The notes under the pieces: generated by a model
Told to the model about the DNA's origin: nothing
Database searches by the model: none
What the model saw: the letters and a program-made list of their open reading frames with translations, nothing else
Part shown: positions 8,184 through 16,613 of the stretch, piece after piece
Numbering within the stretch: position 1 is the first letter of the stretch
Layout of the letters: every line of letters starts with the position of its first letter
Made by a program: the position numbers and the translations under genes
NCBI GenBank assembly: GCA_964370235.1
Contig: CAYJIL010000008.1
Coordinates: 1-38,083 of the forward strand
Origin: CAYJIL01 sp964370235
GTDB lineage: Bacteria > Bacteroidota > Bacteroidia > Bacteroidales > Rikenellaceae
DNA: 38,083 nt
Direction: 5' to 3'

Positions 8184-10457
8184 ATGGTAACGCCTAAACT
8201 TTTTGAGAAATATAAAAATCTCTTGTCTAAAGGGCTTTTTGGCATAGAGAAAGAGAACACTCGTGTAACACGAAGTGGTGAACTTGCGCTTACTCCCCAC
8301 CCACAAATTTTTGGTGATAAGGGCGAGAATCGCTATATCACTACCGATTTTAGCGAGAGCCAAATCGAAATGATAACACCACCGCTCAAGAGCATCGAAC
8401 AAGCATATAACTACATATATACACTACACGGAATTGTGAGTGGCGAGATTGCTGCCGATGAGTTGCTATGGTGTCAGAGTTTACCACCTTTGTTGCCTGC
8501 TTCGGACATGATTCCTATAGCTCGTTATAAGCAAGTGCAAAAATCAAACGAGACTTACAGAGATCACATTGCCAAGATATATGGTAAAGAGCGACAAATG
8601 ATATGTGGTATACACTTCAATCTTTCGCTATCAGACGAGCTAATAGATGCACTTGCTAGCGACATGGATATGTTGCAGGAGGATGTTCGTTCAGAGTTAT
8701 ATTTAAAGATTACTCGTGGCATCTTGCGCCACAGATGGCTAATGATTTGGTTATTTGGTCGTAGTCCATATATGGAGGATGATTTGGCCGAAAGGCTAGG
8801 CCGTCATGGGCGTGCGCTATGTTGTAACGAATCTATATCGATGCGTTCGGGTCCTGCTGGTTATCGTAACAGAGAGGATTATATTCTCGATTTTTCGAGT
8901 GTCGAGGGCTACCTAAAAAGTGTTTGTGGTCTTGTCGATTCGGGCGAGCTATCTAGCTCAAAGGAGCTATATCTTCCTGTGCGAATGAAGTTTATAAACC
9001 CACCGTTTGATAAACCAAACTACATTGAGGTGCGCTTTTTAGACTTAGACCCTCTTGATGAGGTGGGAATAAATATATATGCACTATATAGCATACATAT
9101 TTTGATGCTATACTCTTTGGTGTCTCCGTTGAGCGATACATTCGATGAGGCAGAACAGATAATGGCAACCAAGATGCATGACTGTGCCTCGTGCAAGGGG
9201 CGCAATAACGATGCAACTTTTTGCAATGGTGTCGTTATAAGAGAAGAGGCAGCTAGGCTACTTGACGATATTAAAGAGAAACTGTCTCAATATGGTATAT
9301 TCGAAAACGAGGGTTATGCAAAGGCTATGGAGCGTATGCAGTCGCTTGTGCAAAACCCCGATAGTCGAGGAGCAATAACGGTATTTAAAGGCTGTCAAGA
9401 ACAGGGATACTACAATTACCACCTGTCTCTTTCAAAAAAATACAAAGAACAATTCGACCTCGAGGGTTATCGCTTTTGGGGGTGCGAAGATATGGAGATG
9501 TCGACTCAATTGCTTATGAGAGCGGCACTTTGTCGAGGTGTCGAAATAGATATTCTCGACCGTAACGAAAACTTTATAGCACTAGAGCGTGATGGGCTTC
9601 GCCACATTGTGCAGCAGGCTAGTAAAACATCGCTCGATAACTATGTGTCGGTGCTTGCCATGGAAAACAAAGTTGTTACCAAACGCATGCTGGCAGATCG
9701 TGGAATAGTAGTGCCCAAGGGTGGCGAATACACTTCGTGTGGCGAGGCTATGTCTGAGTTTGAGAAGTATCGCAACCATGCAATTGTAATTAAACCCAAA
9801 AGCACCAACTTTGGTTTAGGTATTACAATTCTCAAAGAGAACGATAGTGCCCAAATATTTGAGAGTGCAGTTAATTTTGCGTTTAGCCACGACAAAACGG
9901 TACTTGTCGAGGAGTTTATCTTGGGGCGTGAGTTCCGCATTTTTGTTATTGACGATAATGTGGTGGGGGTTCTGCACCGATCTCCTGCTAGTGTAAAGGG
10001 AGATGGTAGGCATACTATATCGGAGCTAATAGATATTAAAAACCAAGATCCTCGCCGTGGCAAAGGCTACCGCACTCCGCTCGAAAAAATTGCGAAGGGC
10101 GAGAGCGAGCGTCTGTTCCTAGAGTTACAAGGTCTCGATTTAGGCTATGTGCCTAGTGTTGGGCAGCGAGTATATTTGCGAGAGAACTCTAATATTAGTA
10201 CTGGTGGTGATAGTCTCGATTTTACCGACGACCTACACCCTAGCTACAAGAACATCGCAATTAGGGCTGCTAAGGCTTTGGGGGCTCGAATTACGGGTGT
10301 TGATATGATGATTCAAAACATCGACCAAGAGGCTAGCACAAGCAACTATGCCATTATTGAGATGAACTTCAATCCTGCAATACATATACATTGCCACCCA
10401 TACAAGGGGCTAAATAGGCGAATTAACTTTAAAATAATTGAGGCACTAGGGTATTAG
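8184..10457 (+). CDS. gshF: Bifunctional glutamate-cysteine ligase / glutathione synthetase
   Basis: GshF makes glutathione alone: the N-terminal half joins glutamate and cysteine, and the C-terminal ATP-grasp half adds glycine. The 757 residues match the usual GshF length (about 750). The ligase half shows GIEKENTRVTRSGELA (about 20-35) and ITTDFSESQIEMITPP (about 52-67). The ATP-grasp half starts near residue 495 (VVTKRMLADRGI) and contains IVIKPKSTNFGLGI, VEEFILGREFRIFVI and the metal/ATP-site IIEMNFNPAIH (about 724-734). It follows the MATE gene by 48 bases and ends in its own terminator. The gene has a patchy distribution in bacteria, so horizontal origin is possible, though base use looks like its neighbours. 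Confidence 0.93.
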   Translation: MVTPKLFEKYKNLLSKGLFGIEKENTRVTRSGELALTPHPQIFGDKGENRYITTDFSESQIEMITPPLKSIEQAYNYIYTLHGIVSGEIAADELLWCQSLPPLLPASDMIPIARYKQVQKSNETYRDHIAKIYGKERQMICGIHFNLSLSDELIDALASDMDMLQEDVRSELYLKITRGILRHRWLMIWLFGRSPYMEDDLAERLGRHGRALCCNESISMRSGPAGYRNREDYILDFSSVEGYLKSVCGLVDSGELSSSKELYLPVRMKFINPPFDKPNYIEVRFLDLDPLDEVGINIYALYSIHILMLYSLVSPLSDTFDEAEQIMATKMHDCASCKGRNNDATFCNGVVIREEAARLLDDIKEKLSQYGIFENEGYAKAMERMQSLVQNPDSRGAITVFKGCQEQGYYNYHLSLSKKYKEQFDLEGYRFWGCEDMEMSTQLLMRAALCRGVEIDILDRNENFIALERDGLRHIVQQASKTSLDNYVSVLAMENKVVTKRMLADRGIVVPKGGEYTSCGEAMSEFEKYRNHAIVIKPKSTNFGLGITILKENDSAQIFESAVNFAFSHDKTVLVEEFILGREFRIFVIDDNVVGVLHRSPASVKGDGRHTISELIDIKNQDPRRGKGYRTPLEKIAKGESERLFLELQGLDLGYVPSVGQRVYLRENSNISTGGDSLDFTDDLHPSYKNIAIRAAKALGARITGVDMMIQNIDQEASTSNYAIIEMNFNPAIHIHCHPYKGLNRRINFKIIEALGY

Positions 10458-10479
10458 GCTGCCATTATAAATTAGAATT

Positions 10480-10536
10480 AAAACAGCAATCTTTTGAATA
10501 CTATTTGTGTTCGAGGATTGCTGTTTTGGTTTTTTT
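10480..10536 (+). terminator. Intrinsic terminator after gshF
   Basis: AAAACAGCAATC (10480-10491) and GATTGCTGTTTT (10516-10527) form a perfect 12-base-pair stem with a 24-base loop, followed by GG and a T-run (10530-10536). Its right arm overlaps the -33 element of the sulfatase promoter. Confidence 0.75.
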
Positions 10537-10547
10537 GTCTATTTTTG
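10518..10547 (+). promoter_or_regulatory. Bacteroidota-type promoter for the sulfatase gene
   Basis: TTG (10518-10520), a 19-base spacer, then TATTTTTG (10540-10547): a full consensus match, 34 bases before the sulfatase ATG. The TTG lies inside the downstream arm of the gshF terminator. Confidence 0.65.
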
Positions 10548-10581
10548 TGGTCTGTTATAAACAAATCATAACTTCCTAAAA

Positions 10582-11991
10582 ATGGGTAATCTTAAACTAT
10601 TAACTACTCTTACTACCTTTGGGGCACTATCTCTAACGGCAGGCGAAAAACCTGTTAACGTAGTAATCATTAATTTTGATGATGTTGGCTTAGGCGATTT
10701 CTCGCACTCGGGTGCTCTAGGCTACCTTACACCCAATATCGACCAACTTGCGGCTAAAGGAATGCGCTTTACACACTTCTTGGCTGCACAGCCCATTAGT
10801 GGTGCATCTCGTTGCGGGCTTTTGACGGGGTGTTACCCAAACCGACTTGGCTACCACGGAGCACCAGGTCCCGACTTTGACTATGGTGTTGCCGATAGCG
10901 AAATGACAATGGGTGAGCTTGTAAAACAAAATGGCTATGCGACTGCAATATTTGGAAAATGGCACTTGGGTAGTGCAAAAAACCTTTTGCCTTTGCAAAA
11001 TGGCTTTGATGAATTTTATGGATTACCATACTCAAACGATATGTGGCCGTTTCACCCACAGCAAGGTACGGTGTTCAACTTTCCCGATCTTCCGACCATC
11101 GAGGGCGATAGCATCATAGGTTACAACACCGACCAAACACGCTTTACGACCGACTACACCGAGCGTTCGATAGATTTTATTCGTCGTAATCGCAAAAATC
11201 CATTCTTTTTGTACCTAGCACACTCGATGCCACACGTGCCACTAGCTGTGTCTGACAAGTTTAAGGGCAAGAGCGAGCAAGGGCTATTTGGCGATGTGAT
11301 GATGGAAATTGACTGGAGCGTAGGGCAAGTAGTTGCAGAGCTTGAGCGACTTAAGATATTAGACAATACCATTATTATGGTAACTAGCGATAATGGCCCG
11401 TGGACAAACTATGGCAACCACGCAGGTTCGGCAGCAGGGCTTCGCCAAGCAAAGGCAACAACCTTTGATGGCGGTAACCGTGTTCCGTTAATTGTCTACT
11501 GGAAGGGTGTAACAGCCCCGGGAACTATTTGTAATAAGCTAGTTGCAGGAATCGATATTTTGCCAACAGTGGCTCAAATAACATCGAGTCCACTACCTAA
11601 CCACAAAATTGATGGTGTTAGCATATTGCCGCTAATCGAGGGTAAAGACGAGAAACCTCGCACACACTTTGCATATTATTTCCGCAAGAACGATCTAGAG
11701 GCTGTAACTAATGGTACATACAAATTGATATTCCCACACAAGCACGAGTCATATGAGAATATTCCGGGTAACGATGGGCAGCCAGGCAAGATTGTCTTTA
11801 GAGATGTTGAAGGCATGGAGCTTTACGACCTCAGAAGAGATCCGGGCGAGAGATATAACGTCATTGAGCAGCATCCCGATGTGGTTGCCGAGTTAATAGA
11901 GTATGCCAACGAAATGCGCCAAGAGTTAGGCGATGACTTAACAGGAGCTAAAGGCACGGGGCGTCGTGCTCTATCACCTGCAATAAAGTAG
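10582..11991 (+). CDS. Sulfatase (arylsulfatase-type, serine-type active site), exported
   Basis: A type I sulfatase hydrolysing sulfate esters, probably in the periplasm on glycan or other sulfated substrates. The 469 residues start with a short hydrophobic stretch (about 5-20) that looks like a signal peptide with cleavage near LTA. D33 and D34 are the metal-binding pair. The modification motif is S73-G-A-S-R followed by CGLLTG. The residue converted to formylglycine is therefore serine, and the usual proline two positions later is alanine. Such an enzyme needs an anaerobic sulfatase-maturating radical SAM enzyme, which is not in this window. GKWHLG and TSDNGP (about 258-263) are further family motifs. 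It has its own promoter and terminator. The substrate is unknown. Confidence 0.92.
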   Translation: MGNLKLLTTLTTFGALSLTAGEKPVNVVIINFDDVGLGDFSHSGALGYLTPNIDQLAAKGMRFTHFLAAQPISGASRCGLLTGCYPNRLGYHGAPGPDFDYGVADSEMTMGELVKQNGYATAIFGKWHLGSAKNLLPLQNGFDEFYGLPYSNDMWPFHPQQGTVFNFPDLPTIEGDSIIGYNTDQTRFTTDYTERSIDFIRRNRKNPFFLYLAHSMPHVPLAVSDKFKGKSEQGLFGDVMMEIDWSVGQVVAELERLKILDNTIIMVTSDNGPWTNYGNHAGSAAGLRQAKATTFDGGNRVPLIVYWKGVTAPGTICNKLVAGIDILPTVAQITSSPLPNHKIDGVSILPLIEGKDEKPRTHFAYYFRKNDLEAVTNGTYKLIFPHKHESYENIPGNDGQPGKIVFRDVEGMELYDLRRDPGERYNVIEQHPDVVAELIEYANEMRQELGDDLTGAKGTGRRALSPAIK

Positions 11992-12020
11992 TTTGTAGTA
12001 TATTCACACATACTTTTATA

Positions 12021-12069
12021 CAGCAAGGGTGTCCCGATTTAATTCGAGACACCCTTGCTGGTTTTTTTT
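12021..12069 (+). terminator. Intrinsic terminator after the sulfatase gene
   Basis: A perfect 13-base-pair stem, CAGCAAGGGTGTC (12021-12033) with GACACCCTTGCTG (12048-12060), followed by GG-free T-rich sequence with a T-run at 12062-12069. It separates the sulfatase gene from convergent ogt. Confidence 0.9.
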
Positions 12070-12102
12070 AGCACTATTTATTTTTTAGCAAACACCAATA
12101 GT

Positions 12103-12552
12103 TTAAAACATACTCTCAAGCTCTAGCAAAAAACGCTTTGCATCAAGCCCACTAGCATATCCAACCAAGTTGCCACTAGAGCCTACAACCCTGTGGCAAG
12201 GCACGATAATGCTAATCGGGTTGCGATTATTTGCCCCTCCCACAGCACGCGAGGCGGTGGGTTGACCAATTGCTTTGGCAATATCTCCATAACTGACAAT
12301 CTTGCCGTAGGGTATATCGAGCAGTGCACGCCACACCTTTTGCTGGAATGGTGTGCCTTGGTTCATATTTAGCGGAAGGTCAAACTCTTTGCGTTCGCCT
12401 TTTAGGTATTGGCATAGCTGCTCAAATGCCAAATCGGTAAGAACGCTTGGTTCTGTTGACTCGCTGTTTGGGCTAACTATCTTTACTCTAGTTATATAGC
12501 CATTGTGCTCTAATATTTCGTAACTCCCTAGCACTGTTTCATATATTGCCAT
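12103..12552 (-). CDS. ogt: Methylated-DNA--protein-cysteine methyltransferase
   Basis: Repairs O6-methylguanine (and O4-methylthymine) by one-step transfer of the methyl group to its own cysteine; each molecule acts once. The 149-residue product is a stand-alone Ogt/MGMT. The acceptor is C119 in IIVPCHRVV, preceded by the helix-turn-helix arm with SYGDIAKAIG and ASRAVGGANNRNPI. There is no Ada-type N-terminal domain. The ATG at 12552 is the only sensible start. It lies 96 bases downstream of the flavoprotein gene on the same strand and converges with the sulfatase gene. Confidence 0.95.
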   Translation of the reverse strand: MAIYETVLGSYEILEHNGYITRVKIVSPNSESTEPSVLTDLAFEQLCQYLKGERKEFDLPLNMNQGTPFQQKVWRALLDIPYGKIVSYGDIAKAIGQPTASRAVGGANNRNPISIIVPCHRVVGSSGNLVGYASGLDAKRFLLELESMF

Positions 12553-12648
12553 AAGCCGTTATCTTATTATTAGTGTTTGGTAAAAGTATAGATCGAATTA
12601 ATATACATTGCATCTACTATCAACCCAATTTTTTATTGAACAACAATC

Positions 12649-13275
12649 CTATCTTATAAAGTTTGTCATTATTTTATTAACCATTGGTGGTTGCTCGAGT
12701 GTGCCTTGCTCTCTCATTTTTAGCATCCAAGCAATGTTTGATGCTAGCACCTTTGTTATTTGCACCCCCTCTTGGTCATGCTCCATTTCGCCGGGGTTGT
12801 GGCCATGAACCACATTCCAATAGTTAGACGAAGCTATTGCCATTTCGGCATAGGTGATATAGTTGTTGAGCCCTGCCACGGTTGCCGAGCCACCTGTTCG
12901 GCGCACCGACACCAACGCTGCTCCCACTTTGCCACGCAGTAAATTGCCATTGGCAGCCGATACCATGAAAGCACGGTCTAAGAATGACTTCATTGTGCCT
13001 GCAATGCCCGACCAATATACTGGCGAGGTGAGAATAATGCCATCTGCTGCTGCCATTTTCTCGATTGCTTGGTTGGTAGCATCGTCTATAATGCACTTGC
13101 GATCGAGTTTTTCAAAACATTTATAGCAAGCAATACAACCCCTAATATTCTTATTGCCAATATGAACTATCTCTAGCTCGATACCCTCTTTTTTAAGCTC
13201 ATGAGCCATGATGTTGAGTGCCGTAGCACTATTGCCAGCCTTGCGTGGGCTACCCAAAATTGCAATTACTTTCAT
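12649..13275 (-). CDS. Flavodoxin-fold NADPH-dependent FMN reductase / iron-sulfur flavoprotein
   Basis: A 208-residue flavodoxin-fold reductase. The N-terminus MKVIAILGSPRKAGNSA is the FMN-phosphate loop. The compact cysteine motif C47-x2-C50-x2-C53-x7-C61 is that of the iron-sulfur flavoprotein (Isf) group, which can hold one [4Fe-4S] cluster next to FMN. TSPVYWSGIAGTMKSFLDR (around 90-108) is the typical isoalloxazine-side loop. Members of this group reduce oxygen, peroxide, quinones or other acceptors in anaerobes; the acceptor here is unknown. The ATG at 13275 fits the family start; an upstream in-frame GTG adds six residues of no apparent function. A TATCTTTG -7 element lies upstream on this strand. 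Confidence 0.87.
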   Translation of the reverse strand: MKVIAILGSPRKAGNSATALNIMAHELKKEGIELEIVHIGNKNIRGCIACYKCFEKLDRKCIIDDATNQAIEKMAAADGIILTSPVYWSGIAGTMKSFLDRAFMVSAANGNLLRGKVGAALVSVRRTGGSATVAGLNNYITYAEMAIASSNYWNVVHGHNPGEMEHDQEGVQITKVLASNIAWMLKMREQGTLEQPPMVNKIMTNFIR

Positions 13276-13307
13276 TCCTTTATTATTTAACACAAAAATA
13301 CACTAAG

Positions 13308-13315
13308 CAAAGATA
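13308..13315 (-). promoter_or_regulatory. -7 element for the iron-sulfur flavoprotein gene
   Basis: On the minus strand TATCTTTG (13315-13308) matches TAnnTTTG, 33 bases before the ATG. No TTG sits at the expected upstream distance. Confidence 0.4.
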
Positions 13316-13343
13316 ACAAATAACTGATACAAAATAATAAAGG

Positions 13344-13374
13344 TTGGTACTTTGAAAAAAAAGGTATATATTTG
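13344..13374 (+). promoter_or_regulatory. Bacteroidota-type promoter for the GH16 gene
   Basis: TTG (13344-13346), a 20-base spacer, then TATATTTG (13367-13374), 28 bases before the ATG at 13403. It argues against the in-frame TTG start at 13352, which would lie inside the promoter. Confidence 0.6.
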
Positions 13375-13402
13375 GTATCGTAAATCAAAACCCAATACTA
13401 TT

Positions 13403-14188
13403 ATGAAGCAAACATTTATTCAATTATTCGTGCTAGCACTATTTGTAGTGATGATTAGCTGTAAACCACAAAAGAGCGATGGTCTAAAACTAGTTTGGCA
13501 AGAGGAGTTTGACTCCGAGCAAATTGACTGGACTAAATGGTCGAAAGTACCTAGAGGTAATGCCGATTGGAAAAACTACATGTCTGACTACGATTCTTTA
13601 TTTGCCATTAGAGATGGTAACCTCATCTTGCGAGGTATTGTTAATACTACACAAAAAGGCGACACGGCACAGTTTTTGACTGGTGGCCTGCAATCGCAAG
13701 ACAAGGCAACATTTGGTGTAGGACGCATAGAGATTCGTGCCAAAGTAACATCGGCACAAGGCTTTTGGCCAGCCATTTGGATGTTGCCAAACATAAACAA
13801 ATGGCCAATGGGTGGCGAAATAGATATAATGGAGCACCTAAATTACGATACTATTGCCTACCAAACAGTGCATACCAACTATACGTATAACCTAAAGCAG
13901 CGTGACCCAAAACCCGGAACGATACACAAAATCGACCCTAACGAATATAATGTGTATGGGCTAGAGAAATACCAAGATAGCTTGTGTTTCTTTGTTAATG
14001 GAACAAAAACAATTACCTATCCTCGCATCGATTCGCTAAAGGACAAAGGTCAGTATCCGTTCTGTGACCAAGAGTTCTACCTAATACTTAGCGCACAGCT
14101 AGGTGGTAATTGGGTGGGAGCTGTTAACCCAGATCAACTACCTGTCGAAATGGCTGTGGATTGGGTAAAGTTCTACGAATTTGAGTAA
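13403..14188 (+). CDS. Glycoside hydrolase family 16 lipoprotein (endo-beta-glucanase/laminarinase-like)
   Basis: A secreted, lipid-anchored GH16 enzyme that cleaves beta-1,3 or mixed-linkage glucans or related polysaccharides. From the ATG at 13403 it has 261 residues. A hydrophobic signal ends at C20 (VMISC), which looks like a lipobox. The catalytic motif GGEIDIMEH (137-145) supplies nucleophile E139, D141 and acid/base E144, with the extra residue seen in laminarinase-type members. The LVWQEEFD start of the jelly roll and FWPAIWMLP are also family features. There is no TonB-dependent SusC/SusD pair next to it, so it is not in an obvious polysaccharide utilisation locus. Exact substrate is uncertain. 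Confidence 0.93.
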   Translation: MKQTFIQLFVLALFVVMISCKPQKSDGLKLVWQEEFDSEQIDWTKWSKVPRGNADWKNYMSDYDSLFAIRDGNLILRGIVNTTQKGDTAQFLTGGLQSQDKATFGVGRIEIRAKVTSAQGFWPAIWMLPNINKWPMGGEIDIMEHLNYDTIAYQTVHTNYTYNLKQRDPKPGTIHKIDPNEYNVYGLEKYQDSLCFFVNGTKTITYPRIDSLKDKGQYPFCDQEFYLILSAQLGGNWVGAVNPDQLPVEMAVDWVKFYEFE

Positions 14189-14203
14189 TTACTACATATA
14201 AAG

Positions 14204-14241
14204 AAGATGTTCTATGAAATATAACATAGAACATCTTTTTT
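14204..14241 (+). terminator. Intrinsic terminator after the GH16 gene
   Basis: A perfect 13-base-pair stem, AAGATGTTCTATG (14204-14216) with CATAGAACATCTT (14225-14237), an 8-base loop and six Ts (14236-14241). Confidence 0.9.
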
Positions 14242-14294
14242 GTTATAGTGCAGCCTAAAACATAGGAATATTAGCTGAACACAAGAAAAAATAT

Positions 14295-14302
14295 TATTTT
14301 TG
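14295..14302 (+). promoter_or_regulatory. -7 element for the peptidyl-dipeptidase gene
   Basis: TATTTTTG matches TAnnTTTG, 37 bases before the ATG and just after the GH16 terminator. The -33 region has only a weak TTAG. Confidence 0.45.
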
Positions 14303-14339
14303 TGGCTTATGTAGAAATTACAAACAAAACTATATTAAG

Positions 14340-16439
14340 ATGAAAAAATTACTAATGACCGCAGGATGCGCAGCACTACTTGCCTTTGGCAGTAGCTGTG
14401 GTGGTGGTGCTTCGACAGAGAGCGCCAATCCATTCTTTCAAGCAAAATGGGAGACTCCATTCGAAATTCCTCCGTTCAATGAAATTAAGCCAGAGCACTT
14501 TTTGCCTGCTTACCAAGAGGGTATTCGCCTAGAGAACCAAGAGATTGAAGCTATTGTAAACAACCCCGAAGCTCCAACCTTTGAAAACACAATTGCAGCG
14601 TATGCATCTACTGGCGAATTTCTTTCGCGTGTAGCATCTGTGTTTGGTAACCTTGCATCTACCGAAATGAACGATACTTTGCGTGCTATCCAAAAGGAAA
14701 TTATCCCAATGGTAACTAAGCACTCAAACGAAATTACGCTTAACGACAAGCTATTCCAGCGTATCAAGAGCGTATATGAGGGTAGAGAGGCTGCAGGTCT
14801 TAGTGGCGAGCAACTACGTCTTACCGAGTTAACATATCAGAGCTTTGAGATGAATGGTGCTAACCTTCCAGAGGATAAAAAACAAGAGCTAAAGAAAATC
14901 AACCAGCAACTATCGGCACTTAGCCTAGCATTTGGTAACAACCTACTAACAGAGATGGGTGAGTTCAAGCTAGAGGTAACAGACGAGGCCGAGCTAGAGG
15001 GGCTTTCACAAACTATCAAAGATGCTGCAAAAGTAGATGGCGAGAACAAGTGGGTGTTCACACTTGCTAAGCCTAGCATGCTACCATTCTTGCAGTATGC
15101 AAAGAACGAGTCTTTGCGCAAGAAACTATACGAAGGTTACCTTAATAGATGTAACTACGACAACGCAACAGATAATAAAGCAATTATCGACTCTATCGTT
15201 AATGTGCGCATTAAGCGTGCAAATATGCTAGGTTACGATACTCACGCTGCATATATCCTAAAGCGCAACATGGCTAAAAATGCCGATAACGTGTATGATC
15301 TACTAGAGGAGCTTTGGACTCCAGCCGTTAAGAGAGCAAAGGCCGAGCTTAAAGAGATGAAAGCTATCAAGCAAAAAGAGACAGGTTCAAGCGACTTTAA
15401 CTCATGGGATTGGTGGTACTATGCCGAGCAACTACGCAAGCAAAAGTATAGCATCAACGAAGAGGAGATTCGTCCTTACTTCTCGCTAGAGGCTACTCGT
15501 GAGGGTATCTTTATGCTTTGTAACGAGCTTTGGGGCATTACATTTGTTCCAGTTGAGAACGCTCCAGTATATAACAGCGAGTGTCAGGTTTATGAGTGTC
15601 TTGACAAAGATGGCAAGCACCTAGGTGTCTTGAATATGGACTTCCACCCAAGAGAGAGCAAGCGTGTAGGAGCATGGTGTTCGTCGTTCCGCACACAGTC
15701 ATACAAAGATGGCAAGCGTGTTGCACCACTTTCTACAATTGTTTGTAACTTTACACCTCCAACAAAAGATACTCCTGCTCTACTAAGCCTAGAGGAGGTT
15801 GAGACTTTCTTCCACGAGTTTGGTCACGCACTTCACACACTATTCTCAGATGTTAAAACAAATGGTCTAAAGGGTGTATCTCGTGACTTTGTTGAGCTAC
15901 CATCGCAAATTATGGAGAACTGGGCAACTAGTCCAGAACTACTTAGAATGTATGCTAAGCACTACAAGACTGGCGAGGTTATTCCAGAGGAGCTAATCAC
16001 AAAGATTAACAACGCATCGCTTTTCAACCAAGGTTTCAACACAGTTGAGTACTTGGGAGCATCGTTCCTAGATATGAACTACCACACTCTTACAAAAGAG
16101 CAAAAGCTAGATGTTGCTAAATTTGAGGCAGATGCACTAGCAGAGATTGGTATTCTTGACGAAATTGCACCACGTTACCGTTCAACATACTTCCAGCACA
16201 TCTTCTCGGGTGGTTACTCTTCGGGTTACTATGCGTATATTTGGGCTGAGGTGCTAGATGCAGACGCATTCCAAGCATTTGTTGAGAGTGGCGATCTATT
16301 CAACAAAGAGGTTGCAGAGTCGTTCCGTCGCAATGTACTTGAGACAGGTGGTACTCGTCCAGAGATGGAGCTTTATAAGTCGTTCCGTGGAAAAGATCCA
16401 GACAAAAAAGCACTTCTAAAAAATAGAGGTTTGTTGTAA
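14340..16439 (+). CDS. dcp: Peptidyl-dipeptidase Dcp, M3 family metallopeptidase, predicted lipoprotein
   Basis: A zinc oligopeptidase that removes dipeptides from the C-terminus of short peptides. The 699-residue chain has the M3 zinc motif HEFGH at 492-496, followed by ALH, and the downstream conserved helix with DFVELPSQIMENWA that brings the third zinc ligand. The C-terminal FSGGYSSGYYAYIWAE substrate-loop region is intact. Unlike cytoplasmic E. coli Dcp it begins with a basic-hydrophobic signal ending in GSSC at residue 20 followed by GGG, so it is probably a periplasmic or surface lipoprotein. It is transcribed alone between two terminators. Peptide nutrition fits an amino-acid-fermenting or saccharolytic gut-type anaerobe. 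Confidence 0.94.
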   Translation: MKKLLMTAGCAALLAFGSSCGGGASTESANPFFQAKWETPFEIPPFNEIKPEHFLPAYQEGIRLENQEIEAIVNNPEAPTFENTIAAYASTGEFLSRVASVFGNLASTEMNDTLRAIQKEIIPMVTKHSNEITLNDKLFQRIKSVYEGREAAGLSGEQLRLTELTYQSFEMNGANLPEDKKQELKKINQQLSALSLAFGNNLLTEMGEFKLEVTDEAELEGLSQTIKDAAKVDGENKWVFTLAKPSMLPFLQYAKNESLRKKLYEGYLNRCNYDNATDNKAIIDSIVNVRIKRANMLGYDTHAAYILKRNMAKNADNVYDLLEELWTPAVKRAKAELKEMKAIKQKETGSSDFNSWDWWYYAEQLRKQKYSINEEEIRPYFSLEATREGIFMLCNELWGITFVPVENAPVYNSECQVYECLDKDGKHLGVLNMDFHPRESKRVGAWCSSFRTQSYKDGKRVAPLSTIVCNFTPPTKDTPALLSLEEVETFFHEFGHALHTLFSDVKTNGLKGVSRDFVELPSQIMENWATSPELLRMYAKHYKTGEVIPEELITKINNASLFNQGFNTVEYLGASFLDMNYHTLTKEQKLDVAKFEADALAEIGILDEIAPRYRSTYFQHIFSGGYSSGYYAYIWAEVLDADAFQAFVESGDLFNKEVAESFRRNVLETGGTRPEMELYKSFRGKDPDKKALLKNRGLL

Positions 16440-16462
16440 GCAAACACTATAATATAAACTTG

Positions 16463-16504
16463 ATTGGGATTATCTCGCAGCTTGTGAGATAATCCCAATT
16501 TTTT
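16463..16504 (+). terminator. Intrinsic terminator after dcp
   Basis: A perfect 14-base-pair stem, ATTGGGATTATCTC (16463-16476) with GAGATAATCCCAAT (16486-16499), a 9-base loop and a T-run (16499-16504). Confidence 0.92.
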
Positions 16505-16522
16505 GTTGTATAAAAACTGCGG

Positions 16523-16576
16523 TGTTGTGCTAGTGTAGTCAGCACAACAAAGGCTGGGGTGCTTCACCACAAAGCC
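16523..16576. other. Two tandem hairpins of unknown role between convergent dcp and rho
   Basis: TGTTGTGCT (16523-16531) pairs perfectly with AGCACAACA (16541-16549) over a 9-base loop. Directly after it, GGCT (16552-16555) and AGCC (16573-16576) enclose GGTG/CACC (16558-16561 with 16565-16568). Neither is followed by a T-run, so they are not simple terminators. No promoter or reading frame was found around them. Confidence 0.4.
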
Positions 16577-16613
16577 ACCATCTATATATTGGCGAAGAAA
16601 TTTAACTATTTAC

